Below are positions 1 through 6,845 of a stretch of 44,723 nt of DNA, piece after piece. The stretch spans positions 1 to 44,723 of the forward strand of contig NZ_QICI01000039.1 in NCBI RefSeq assembly GCF_004119445.1, read 5' to 3'. The first letter of the stretch is position 1; the number at the start of each line of letters is the position of its first letter. The position numbers were made by a program, and so were the translations under genes. The notes under the pieces were generated by a model. That model had not been told where the DNA came from. It did no database searches and worked only from the letters and a program-made list of their open reading frames with translations. This stretch comes from Chryseobacterium sp. CH21 (GTDB lineage: Bacteria; Bacteroidota; Bacteroidia; Flavobacteriales; Weeksellaceae).

Positions 1-692
1 CCACCATCAAACTCATCATCACCTGTTACAACATACATCAATCTGCCTTCAATATCAATTCTTCTGTTCACTTTAAACTTCAGACCTGTACCAGCCTGCA
101 TAAAGAGTGAACCTAATTGGAACGGTTTTACTTCAGTCATCAATCTCTGTCCGTTGATGTCTTTCTGATATGCTCTGTAAGCAATAGTACCAATACCAGC
201 ATATCCGTGAAGTGCCCATCTGTAAGGGGAGTGGTTATCCACTCTTCTTAATAGATTGGAGAAGTTGATATCTCCTAAGATTGAAATTGCATCATATTGA
301 GTTCTAGCCGCTACTGCAGATGCATCTGGTGCTGCATTTTTAGTATTGAACCATCCTTGTCTGGTTTCACCTCTGTCGTACTGTAAATTGATTCCAAAAG
401 CATGGGTGATGGCTTTGTCAATACTTACATAAGCTGAATATCCAAAAAGGTTTTTACCATTACCATTTTTGATTGAGGTCAAATCTGCAGATTGAAGAAG
501 TGGGACACCCACCCCGGCAGAAATAGACCAATCATTAAATCTTTTAGATTGGTTGGTGAATGGGGAAACATTGGCAGATCCTGAAGAAAACGTATTAGGA
601 TATTCTCCTTTTGAAACTGCCGTTGAGTCTTGTGCATAAGAGGCAGAAGGAATTGCCAAAGCAAATGCAACAATTGCTAAACTTAATTTCAT
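1..692 (-). CDS. OmpA-like outer-membrane beta-barrel protein (partial, 3' end outside window)
   Basis: The reading frame opens at the ATG at 690-692 and stays open to the window edge, so about 230 residues of the N-terminal part are visible. A Sec signal peptide (MKLSLAIVAFALAIPSASYA) is followed by mature sequence with the alternating aromatic/polar pattern of an outer-membrane barrel. It is clearly paralogous to the next gene: both share EYPNTFSSGSANV near the N-terminus, RRVDNHSPYRWA in the middle and a GDDEFDGG segment. Family members usually carry TSP3 calcium-binding repeats and often a peptidoglycan-binding OmpA domain further on, but that part lies outside the window. Only 51 bases separate it from the upstream paralogue, so the two may be co-transcribed. 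Function beyond an envelope structural role or porin is not assignable. Confidence 0.85.
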   Translation of the reverse strand, partial: MKLSLAIVAFALAIPSASYAQDSTAVSKGEYPNTFSSGSANVSPFTNQSKRFNDWSISAGVGVPLLQSADLTSIKNGNGKNLFGYSAYVSIDKAITHAFGINLQYDRGETRQGWFNTKNAAPDASAVAARTQYDAISILGDINFSNLLRRVDNHSPYRWALHGYAGIGTIAYRAYQKDINGQRLMTEVKPFQLGSLFMQAGTGLKFKVNRRIDIEGRLMYVVTGDDEFDG

Positions 693-743
693 CGTGTATT
701 ATTATTTGAATTCTTTTGAAAAAGAAATTTTAATTTTTTAAAA

Positions 744-1859
744 TTATTTTACCGGGCATCCATTATTCTCAACTGGTCCTGGTACAGTTACACATTTATC
801 ATAAAGATCGATAACTCCGTCAAGATCCATATCCAAAGCCACTCCGGCACCATCTACTCTTGCACCTGCAGGAGTATCAAGTTGTCTGTCCCAATCATCA
901 CATACTCCATCATTATCAGCATCTCCTTTTTCACAAACAACAAGATCTGTTGATGCATTTTCAAGAACGCTGGTTCTGTAATAAGCTTCCTGAAGAGGAT
1001 CATGCCATGCCAGGTGAGATAATTGTTTTCCTAATTTGAAAGATAGCCCTAAACTTACTGTCCAGGCATTATCAGATCTTCTAGCGTTTAGCATATTATA
1101 TTTTGAACCAGGTGTGGAAGGATCATAATCATTAGGATCTGCCCATCCGCCGCCATCGAATTCATCATCACCACTGATAATGTACATGGTTCTAGCTTCA
1201 ACATCAATAAGTTTTGAAACATTGTATTTTATCCCTAAACCTCCCTGATAGAAGATAGAGTTAATGTCAATATCCTGCTTGATGAATAGCGGAGTTCTTC
1301 TTGGTGTGGTGCTCCATCTGAATTCATCATTATCATGTAATGACGTTCTGAATCCCTGAACTCCAATTCCCATATATCCGTGGAATGCCCATCGGTATGG
1401 AGAATGATTGTCTACTCTTCTGAATAAGTTTGAGAAGTTGATATCTCCTAATAAAGAGATGTTGTCAAACTGTGTTGTTGCAGTAGCTATTCCAGATTTT
1501 ACACCTGCAGCACCGGGAAGTTGTGCTGTCTGTTTCGTTTCTCCTCTCATATACATAAGGCTTAGACCGAATGCATGGGTGATTTGCTTGTCTACACTTA
1601 CGTAGGCATTGTATCCCCAATTGATCTTATCCTTACGAATAGATTTTAAATCAGAGTGAACCATAAATGCAGGACCTCCTCCAACGGAAATAGACCAGTC
1701 TCTGAAGCGTCTGGCTTTGTTGTCGAAGGTTTGTACATTAGCGGAGCCTGAGGAGAATGTATTAGGGTACTCTGTGGAAGAGTTTACTGTAGTACTGCTG
1801 TTCTGTGCGAAAGCTGCAATCGGCAATGTAGTAGCCAATAATAATAAACCTAATTTCAT
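744..1859 (-). CDS. OmpA-like outer-membrane protein with thrombospondin type 3 repeats, no OmpA C-terminal domain
   Basis: 371 residues. A signal peptide (residues 1-18, ending AAFAQ) is followed by a beta-barrel-like region of about 260 residues. The C-terminal 60 residues hold two Asp-rich TSP3-type calcium loops (DADNDGVCDDWDRQ and DMDLDGVIDLYDKC). The protein stops at NNGCPVK, which is where related OmpA-family proteins continue into the peptidoglycan-binding domain; that domain is absent. The stop lies in clean sequence with no homopolymer run nearby, so this may be a natural short form. It is the upstream member of a tandem pair and starts 17 bases after the folK stop, so read-through from folK is possible. 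The likely location is the outer membrane; the exact function is unknown. Confidence 0.85.
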   Translation of the reverse strand: MKLGLLLLATTLPIAAFAQNSSTTVNSSTEYPNTFSSGSANVQTFDNKARRFRDWSISVGGGPAFMVHSDLKSIRKDKINWGYNAYVSVDKQITHAFGLSLMYMRGETKQTAQLPGAAGVKSGIATATTQFDNISLLGDINFSNLFRRVDNHSPYRWAFHGYMGIGVQGFRTSLHDNDEFRWSTTPRRTPLFIKQDIDINSIFYQGGLGIKYNVSKLIDVEARTMYIISGDDEFDGGGWADPNDYDPSTPGSKYNMLNARRSDNAWTVSLGLSFKLGKQLSHLAWHDPLQEAYYRTSVLENASTDLVVCEKGDADNDGVCDDWDRQLDTPAGARVDGAGVALDMDLDGVIDLYDKCVTVPGPVENNGCPVK

Positions 1860-1876
1860 ACAATATGTTTTATGTT

Positions 1877-2291
1877 TTAAATAAATTTTTCTAACAATAT
1901 TCTTGAAAAATCCCTTTCAAAAAGATGCTTTTTATGAGGGATTTCTAATCTTTCTGATATAAAATTTAATTCATTATATGTAATGATATCAATATCAATT
2001 ATCCTGTCAGTATAGCCTCCAGATATTATTGAATCATTAATTCTTCCCATCTCAACTTCTATATTCTTAATACAATCAAGCAGTTGAATTGGTGAAAGAT
2101 GTGTGAATATTATTGTTGCAATATTACAAAAAATATTGGAACTGACAAACTCTACAGGCTCAGACATCAAATATTCGCTGATTTGTGAAATGTTATTTCC
2201 GGCATCTTCTATCTTCTTTAATGCGAGCTCTATATTTTTTTTGCTCTCCCAAGTTACTTCCTAGTAACAAAACGACCTTATGCTGCGACAT
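1877..2291 (-). CDS. folK: 2-amino-4-hydroxy-6-hydroxymethyldihydropteridine diphosphokinase (HPPK), apparent frameshift
   Basis: HPPK transfers pyrophosphate from ATP to 6-hydroxymethyl-dihydropterin in folate synthesis. The frame from the ATG at 2291 gives MSQHKVVLLLGSNLGEQK, which holds the family GSNLG motif, and then breaks at an A-run (plus-strand T-run 2235-2242, 8 bases). With 7 or 10 bases in the run the frame joins NIELALKKIEDAG, then EPVEFVSSNIFCN and the catalytic-region motif TDRIIDIDIITYNEL, ending at 1877 with about 138 residues. The family is usually about 140-160 residues. The intact downstream part alone would lack the N-terminal pterin/ATP-site half. It is divergent from sppA with only 20 bases between the starts. 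Because folK is normally essential, an assembly indel is the likeliest explanation. Confidence 0.85.
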
Positions 2292-2311
2292 ATTAGAAAA
2301 TTGATTGATTT

Positions 2312-4069
2312 ATGAGAAGTTTCTTTAAAAATGTTTTGGCAAATATAGTAGCAATTATCATACTTTGCGCTTTATTTTTCATCTTTTTCATTGTGATGCT
2401 TGTGTTCAGTTCTATGGGAAGTGATAAGTCTGTAGCAGTGAAAAAGAACTCGGTTCTTACGATTAATTTAAAAACAAATATAATCGATAGTCCTACTGAA
2501 GAGCAGATGGGATTGTTCGGTATAGGAGCCCAAAATAAAAGTGTTCTTTTATATGATGCATTGGAGGCTATTAATAAAGCGAAGACCGATGATAATATTA
2601 AAGGAATTAGTATTGAAGCAGATGATTTATATGCTGGCCTTACTCAGATTGATGATATCAGGAATGCTATAGAAGATTTTAAGAAAAGTGGGAAATTTGT
2701 GTATGCTTACGGAAACGGAGTTTCACAGTTGGCTTACTATTTAGGATCTGTAGCGGATAAATATTATCTGCATCCGGCAGGAGGAATTGAATTGAAAGGT
2801 CTGTCTACGGAGGTAACCTTCTTTAAAGATTTTGCTGATAAATATGGTATCGGGATTGAGGTGATCCGTCATGGGAAATTCAAATCTGCCGTAGAACCTT
2901 TTCTACGAAATGATATTTCTCCAGAGAATAAAGAACAGCTAAGTACGCTTCTGAATGATCTTTGGAAAAATACTTCCCATAAAATGGCGGCTTCAAGAAA
3001 AATTGATACTGCTCAGTTCAGAACCATTACAGACAGCTTATACGGAATGATTCCTGAACAAAGTTTAAAATATAAACTTGCAGATAAACTTATCCAGAAA
3101 TCAGAATATGAAGATCTTCTTAAAACAAAGCTCAATATAAAGAATGAAGAAAAACTGAACAAGATTTCTCTGACAAGTTATATCAACTCTTATGCTGATG
3201 AAGATAAATCCGGTGAAAAAATTGCTGTGCTGTACGCTTCAGGATCTATCAATAACGGAGATGAGTATAATGATATTCATTCTGAAAAATATGTGAAGTA
3301 TATCAAAAAACTTCAGGAAGATGATAAGGTAAAAGCTGTAGTCTTCAGAATTAATTCTCCGGGAGGAAGTGCGAATGCTTCTGATGAGATACTGTTTGAA
3401 TTGCAGCAGTTGAAAAAGAAAAAGCCGTTGGTTGTTTCTTTTGGTGACTATGCGGCTTCAGGAGGATATTATGTAGCAATGGCTGCGGATAAAATTTATT
3501 CTGAGCCTAATACACTTACCGGTTCTATCGGAGTATTTGGTGTGATGCCATATTATAAAGATATTGCCAATAAAAACGGAATCCGTGCAGATATTGTTGC
3601 TACCAATGCCAACTCAATGTATTATTCCGGATTGAACGGAGTTACGCCTTACGGAGTTAATATGATGACAAGAAGTGTAGAAGGTACCTACAAGAGATTT
3701 GTACACTTTGTGACTCAAAACAGAAAGAAAACGTTTGAGCAGATTGACAATGTAGGAGGTGGTAGAGTATGGAGTGGTGTTCGTGCTAAAGAAATAGGTT
3801 TGGTAGATGAAGTTGGTACTTTAAATGATGCCGTGAAGTTTGCCGCACAGAAAGCCGGATTAAAATCTTACCAGATAGATGCTTTCCCTAAGAGAATGTC
3901 ACCATTTGAACAAATCTTTAAAGATCTGAATGAAGAAGATGTTTCTGCCAGAATTATCAAGAACAAAATTGGTAAATCCAACTATGAGATTCTGCAGCAG
4001 ATCACAGATAAAAAACTACAATCTGAGGTGAAAATGGAAATGCCTTATCAGATTAGAATTAACAACTAA
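2312..4069 (+). CDS. sppA: signal peptide peptidase SppA, 67K type
   Basis: 585 residues, the length of the double-domain (67K) SppA that degrades cleaved signal peptides in the cytoplasmic membrane. One N-terminal transmembrane helix (about residues 8-32) precedes two tandem ClpP-like S49 domains. The general-base lysine is predicted at K191 in the motif GKFKSAVEPF, and the nucleophile at S383 in GDYAASGGYY. The SPGGSANASDE motif just before it is the usual substrate-binding loop. It is divergent from folK and followed directly by a strong hairpin terminator, so it is probably transcribed alone. The ATG at 2312 fits because the signal anchor begins at once; no Shine-Dalgarno is present, as is usual in this phylum. 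Confidence 0.95.
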   Translation: MRSFFKNVLANIVAIIILCALFFIFFIVMLVFSSMGSDKSVAVKKNSVLTINLKTNIIDSPTEEQMGLFGIGAQNKSVLLYDALEAINKAKTDDNIKGISIEADDLYAGLTQIDDIRNAIEDFKKSGKFVYAYGNGVSQLAYYLGSVADKYYLHPAGGIELKGLSTEVTFFKDFADKYGIGIEVIRHGKFKSAVEPFLRNDISPENKEQLSTLLNDLWKNTSHKMAASRKIDTAQFRTITDSLYGMIPEQSLKYKLADKLIQKSEYEDLLKTKLNIKNEEKLNKISLTSYINSYADEDKSGEKIAVLYASGSINNGDEYNDIHSEKYVKYIKKLQEDDKVKAVVFRINSPGGSANASDEILFELQQLKKKKPLVVSFGDYAASGGYYVAMAADKIYSEPNTLTGSIGVFGVMPYYKDIANKNGIRADIVATNANSMYYSGLNGVTPYGVNMMTRSVEGTYKRFVHFVTQNRKKTFEQIDNVGGGRVWSGVRAKEIGLVDEVGTLNDAVKFAAQKAGLKSYQIDAFPKRMSPFEQIFKDLNEEDVSARIIKNKIGKSNYEILQQITDKKLQSEVKMEMPYQIRINN

Positions 4070-4088
4070 CTAAATTTTATATTGTAAA

Positions 4089-4122
4089 AATCCCGGGTCT
4101 GAAAATTTCAGATCCGGGATTT
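4089..4122. terminator. bidirectional intrinsic terminator between sppA and the GlsB-like gene
   Basis: A 16-bp stem (AATCCCGGGTCTGAAA pairing with TTTCAGATCCGGGATT, one G-U pair) has a two-base loop and is flanked by an A-run on the left and a T-run (4124-4130) on the right. It lies 20 bases after the sppA stop and 22 bases after the convergent small membrane protein gene, so it can serve both. Confidence 0.85.
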
Positions 4123-4143
4123 ATTTTTTTATAAGCATTACAA

Positions 4144-4404
4144 TTAGCTTTTCTTGGTGGCCATTCCGTAAATCCAGAGAATGATTAAAGCTCCTCCGAT
4201 TGAAAGAATCCAGCTTCTTGGGTTCCAGAATGAACCTACATCTCCCCAATGTAGAATGTAAACTCCTATAGCTCCTCCTACAAAGGCTCCTAAAATTCCA
4301 AGGATAATGGTGATTAGCCATCCTCCTCCCTGGGTTCCAGGCATGATCATTTTAGCGATTGCTCCTGCAATAAGACCGAATAGGATCCATGTTATAATTC
4401 CCAT
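4144..4404 (-). CDS. GlsB/YeaQ/YmgE family stress-response membrane protein
   Basis: 86 residues, the usual size for this family of small Gly-rich inner-membrane proteins, also labelled transglycosylase-associated. The family pattern is visible: an N-terminal MGIITWILFGLIAGAIA helix, then MIMPGTQGGGW, then a second helix (TIILGILGAFVGGAIGVY) and a third at the C-terminus. Expression of relatives is often linked to general stress, but the molecular function is not established. It is a single gene downstream of the ftsY unit on the same strand, with 72 bases between them, and shares a bidirectional terminator with sppA. Confidence 0.85.
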   Translation of the reverse strand: MGIITWILFGLIAGAIAKMIMPGTQGGGWLITIILGILGAFVGGAIGVYILHWGDVGSFWNPRSWILSIGGALIILWIYGMATKKS

Positions 4405-4476
4405 AGTTGCAAATTTTTTTATTGTTAATATTTAAAAATGGATTGTTTGCTAATATAAGGGAAAACATGATATAAA

Positions 4477-5430
4477 TCATCTTTTCTTGAAGAATGAGTC
4501 TACAAATTCCGTACCATTAAAAAGTTGCAAATCCTGCATTTTTTCACCTACACCAATATATTTTACGGGAATTTGGAACTGATCAGAGATCCCGATGACA
4601 ACACCTCCTTTTGCTGTTCCGTCCAGTTTTGTTACCGCTAAAGCATTTACTTCCGTAGCTGCTGTAAACTGTTTTGCCTGTTCGAACGCATTTTGTCCGG
4701 TAGAACCGTCAAGAACCAAAAGGATCTCATGAGGAGCATCAGGAATAACTTTCTGCATTACTCTTTTGATCTTAGATAGTTCGTTCATTAGGTTGATTTT
4801 ATTGTGAAGTCTTCCCGCAGTATCAATGATGACAACATCTGCGTTTTGGGCAACAGCACTTTGTACCGTATCAAATGCTACAGAAGCAGGATCTGATCCC
4901 ATTTCCTGTTTTACAATAGGAACACCCACTCTTTCGCTCCAGATAACAAGCTGGTCTACTGCAGCTGCTCTAAAGGTGTCTGCTGCGCCAAGAACTACTT
5001 TTTTACCTTCTGATTTGAATTTGTGAGCCAGTTTTCCGATCGTGGTTGTTTTTCCCACTCCGTTTACCCCTACCACCATAATGACATAAGGCTTTTTGGA
5101 AGTATCAATATTTCCTGTACCGGCATGAGGATTTTCAAGCAGCAGCCCAGAAATCTCATCACGAAGTATTTGATCAAGCTCGTTTACCCCTACATATTTA
5201 TCTCTGGCAACACGTTCTTCAATTCTTTGGATGATTTTGATGGTAGTAGAGGCTCCTACGTCAGAGGCAATCAATACTTCTTCAAGATCATCAAGTACTT
5301 CATCATCTACTTTGCTTTTGCCGACTACGGCTTTCGTCATTTTTTCAAAGAAACCCTGACTGGATTTTTCCAATCCTTTGTCTAAGGTTTCTTTTTCTTC
5401 CTTTTTGAAAATATTTTTAAACCAACTCAT
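4477..5430 (-). CDS. ftsY: signal recognition particle receptor FtsY
   Basis: 317 residues holding the NG GTPase domains of the SRP receptor, which docks Ffh-ribosome complexes at the membrane translocon. The long acidic A domain of some FtsY proteins is reduced to a short charged N-terminus (MSWFKNIFKKEEKETL), as is common in this group. Visible GTPase motifs are G1 GVNGVGKTTTIGKLA, the DTFRAAA insertion-box motif, DTAGR and TKLDGTAKGG, with GVGEKMQDLQLF at the closing end. It starts 15 bases after the ridA-like stop, so the two form one transcription unit. The ribosomal protein cluster rpmB-rpmG-DUF4295 sits just upstream, a neighbourhood I know from other Bacteroidota. Confidence 0.97.
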   Translation of the reverse strand: MSWFKNIFKKEEKETLDKGLEKSSQGFFEKMTKAVVGKSKVDDEVLDDLEEVLIASDVGASTTIKIIQRIEERVARDKYVGVNELDQILRDEISGLLLENPHAGTGNIDTSKKPYVIMVVGVNGVGKTTTIGKLAHKFKSEGKKVVLGAADTFRAAAVDQLVIWSERVGVPIVKQEMGSDPASVAFDTVQSAVAQNADVVIIDTAGRLHNKINLMNELSKIKRVMQKVIPDAPHEILLVLDGSTGQNAFEQAKQFTAATEVNALAVTKLDGTAKGGVVIGISDQFQIPVKYIGVGEKMQDLQLFNGTEFVDSFFKKR

Positions 5431-5445
5431 AGTTTTAGTTTATTC

Positions 5446-5913
5446 TTATTTATTTTTAATCACCGCTGTGGCTTCTACTTCTATAAGTACATCATCTCTG
5501 AAAAGCCTGCTCACTTCCACAAGGGTGCTTACAGGAGGATTTTGAAGATTGACATACAAATCCCTCACTTTTCTGAAATCAGGCGTTTTTTTGATATCTG
5601 TGGTAAAGATTCCCAATTTGATAATATCTTTTCCCGTTCCTCCATATTCTTTCAGGATGCTTTCAATATTTTTGAAAACCTGCTGTGTCTGCTCTTCTAT
5701 TGTATTTCCCACAAGATTACCTTCCGGATCCAAGGGTACCTGTCCGGATAATAAAATCATTCTGGAACTTCCGCAGTCAATACTTACTGACTGGGATAAT
5801 CCTTTTATGCTGAAAACTTTTGGCGAACTTTTATATTCTACTGGGTTCATTGTTTTCTGACTGAATGAAAATAGAAAAGTTGCTGTGCAGGCCAGAACAA
5901 GTATCTTTTTCAT
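5446..5913 (-). CDS. RidA/YjgF-family protein with a signal peptide
   Basis: 155 residues. An N-terminal hydrophobic signal (MKKILVLACTATFLFSFSQK) precedes a complete RidA-type trimer fold. Cytosolic RidA proteins deaminate reactive enamine/imine intermediates and are about 128 residues without a signal; the leader here predicts export. The stretch PPVSTLVEVSRL aligns with the family P-x-R-x-x-V-E-V-A-R-L motif but carries V where the substrate-carboxylate-binding arginine (R105 in E. coli numbering) should be; the later glutamate in IEVEATAV is kept. Classical deaminase activity is therefore doubtful. A TATCTTTG -7 box lies upstream, right after the terminator of the ribosomal protein cluster, and ftsY follows 15 bases downstream. 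Confidence 0.85.
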   Translation of the reverse strand: MKKILVLACTATFLFSFSQKTMNPVEYKSSPKVFSIKGLSQSVSIDCGSSRMILLSGQVPLDPEGNLVGNTIEEQTQQVFKNIESILKEYGGTGKDIIKLGIFTTDIKKTPDFRKVRDLYVNLQNPPVSTLVEVSRLFRDDVLIEVEATAVIKNK

Positions 5914-5939
5914 ACTTTACTGATTAATAATCTGGTGCA

Positions 5940-5947
5940 CAAAGATA
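5940..5947 (-). promoter_or_regulatory. -7 box of the ridA-like/ftsY unit
   Basis: TATCTTTG on the minus strand matches the Bacteroidota TAnnTTTG consensus exactly, about 27 bases before the ridA-like ATG and directly after the upstream terminator. No well-spaced -33 TTG is obvious. Confidence 0.5.
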
Positions 5948-5949
5948 AC

Positions 5950-5980
5950 AAAAAACTACCCAAAATATGAGTAGTTTTTT
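5950..5980 (-). terminator. terminator of the rpmB-rpmG-DUF4295 cluster
   Basis: A perfect 10-bp stem (AAAAAACTAC / GTAGTTTTTT) with an 11-base loop ends in a T-run on the minus strand, about 20 bases after the DUF4295 stop. It separates the ribosomal protein genes from the ridA-like gene. Confidence 0.75.
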
Positions 5981-6001
5981 ATATTGTAAATAAAGTACTG
6001 A

Positions 6002-6151
6002 TTATTTTTTTAAATAACCATCTACTTCATCAGCATTCATTACTTTTTCTTCGAAAACGTAAGCTCCTGATTTAGAAGACTTAACCATTTTCACCACTTT
6101 AGTCATTTTTTTAGACCCAGTTTGTAGGGTTGCTACTACTTTCTTTGCCAT
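6002..6151 (-). CDS. DUF4295 family small basic protein (probable Bacteroidota ribosomal protein bL38)
   Basis: A 49-residue frame from the ATG at 6151 to TAA at 6002: MAKKVVATLQTGSKKMTKVV at the start, a Lys-rich centre, and EVDGYLKK at the end. It is very basic and of ribosomal-protein character. It lies 20 bases after rpmG in the same orientation and before the cluster terminator. DUF4295 proteins are confined to Bacteroidota and usually sit exactly here. From memory, the Flavobacterium johnsoniae ribosome structure revealed a new large-subunit protein, bL38, that I believe corresponds to this family; that link should be checked. The high-copy context and conserved location argue strongly that it is a real gene despite its size. 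Confidence 0.85.
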   Translation of the reverse strand: MAKKVVATLQTGSKKMTKVVKMVKSSKSGAYVFEEKVMNADEVDGYLKK

Positions 6152-6171
6152 GGTAAGTTATTATTTATAAA

Positions 6172-6354
6172 TTACTTAATTTCTTTGTGAAGGGTAGATC
6201 TCTTAAGAACTGGATTATACTTTTTAAGCTCTAATCTCTCTGTAGTGTTCTTTTTATTTTTTGTAGAAATGTATCTAGACATTCCCGGCATACCACTTTC
6301 TTTGTGCTCTGTACATTCAAGGATTACTTGAACTCTATTTCCTTTTTTTGCCAT
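6172..6354 (-). CDS. rpmG: 50S ribosomal protein L33 (bL33)
   Basis: 60 residues beginning [20 protein letters not shown] and ending with the basic motif [18 protein letters not shown], the usual bL33 signature and length. Only one cysteine (in ILECTEH) is present, so this is a zinc-free (C-) form that lacks the four-Cys ribbon found in other L33 proteins; a separate zinc-binding copy could exist elsewhere but is not in the window. It starts 6 bases after the rpmB stop, so the two are surely co-transcribed, and the DUF4295 gene follows. Confidence 0.95.
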   Translation of the reverse strand: MAKKGNRVQVILECTEHKESGMPGMSRYISTKNKKNTTERLELKKYNPVLKRSTLHKEIK

Positions 6355-6360
6355 GATTTA

Positions 6361-6603
6361 TTAATTCTTTTTAATCAATCCGTTTCTAGTAGCTCTTTCA
6401 ATAGCTTCCTCGATTCCAATCTTGTTAATCACTCTCAATCCATGAGCTGATACTTTCAGTGTAACGTGCTTATCTTGCTCCGGAAGGTAAAACTTCTTCT
6501 CTAATAAGTTAATTTCAAAACGACGCTTCGTTTTGTTATTAGCGTGAGAAACGTTGTTACCAACCATTGCACGCTTTCCTGTTATTTGGCAAATTCTTGA
6601 CAT
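6361..6603 (-). CDS. rpmB: 50S ribosomal protein L28 (bL28)
   Basis: 80 residues beginning [20 protein letters not shown], then [13 protein letters not shown] and the C-terminal [15 protein letters not shown] region typical of bL28. It is the first gene of the cluster rpmB-rpmG-DUF4295 on the minus strand. A candidate promoter (TTG, 21 bases, TATTTTGC) lies 36-67 bases upstream. Length and motif content are those of an intact gene. Confidence 0.96.
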   Translation of the reverse strand: MSRICQITGKRAMVGNNVSHANNKTKRRFEINLLEKKFYLPEQDKHVTLKVSAHGLRVINKIGIEEAIERATRNGLIKKN

Positions 6604-6638
6604 ATCTCGATGTTCTTATTTGTATAATATTTGAGAGT

Positions 6639-6670
6639 GCAAAATAACGAAGAATTTTTTAGATAGACAA
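6639..6670 (-). promoter_or_regulatory. candidate promoter of rpmB-rpmG-DUF4295
   Basis: On the minus strand a TTG (6670-6668) is followed after 21 bases by TATTTTGC (6646-6639), close to the Bacteroidota -33 TTG / -7 TAnnTTTG pattern. The predicted start of transcription is about 30 bases before the rpmB ATG. Confidence 0.5.
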
Positions 6671-6809
6671 ATCTTTTGGAAAATATTTGTAAATAAGTAA
6701 CTGATTAATAATATTGAATTTTTAAAATAGCAGAATCCTTGGGATACAGCAGATAAAGGGTGCTGATATATTTCATGCAGGCTTTTTTTAAGCAAAGAAT
6801 TTTATATTC

Positions 6810-6817
6810 TATCTTTG
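6810..6817 (+). promoter_or_regulatory. -7 box of the VCBS-repeat protein gene
   Basis: TATCTTTG matches TAnnTTTG exactly and lies 28 bases before the ATG at 6846. No clear -33 TTG is seen at the usual spacing. The rest of the 6604-6845 gap is AT-rich with no other recognisable element. Confidence 0.45.
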
Positions 6818-6845
6818 TTTTTAATTAATCTAAATAAAAACAACT

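Noticed and set aside
479..673. Minus-strand 64-codon frame inside the first OmpA-like gene
   Set aside because: It is an alternative frame of the real, edge-truncated gene 1-692.
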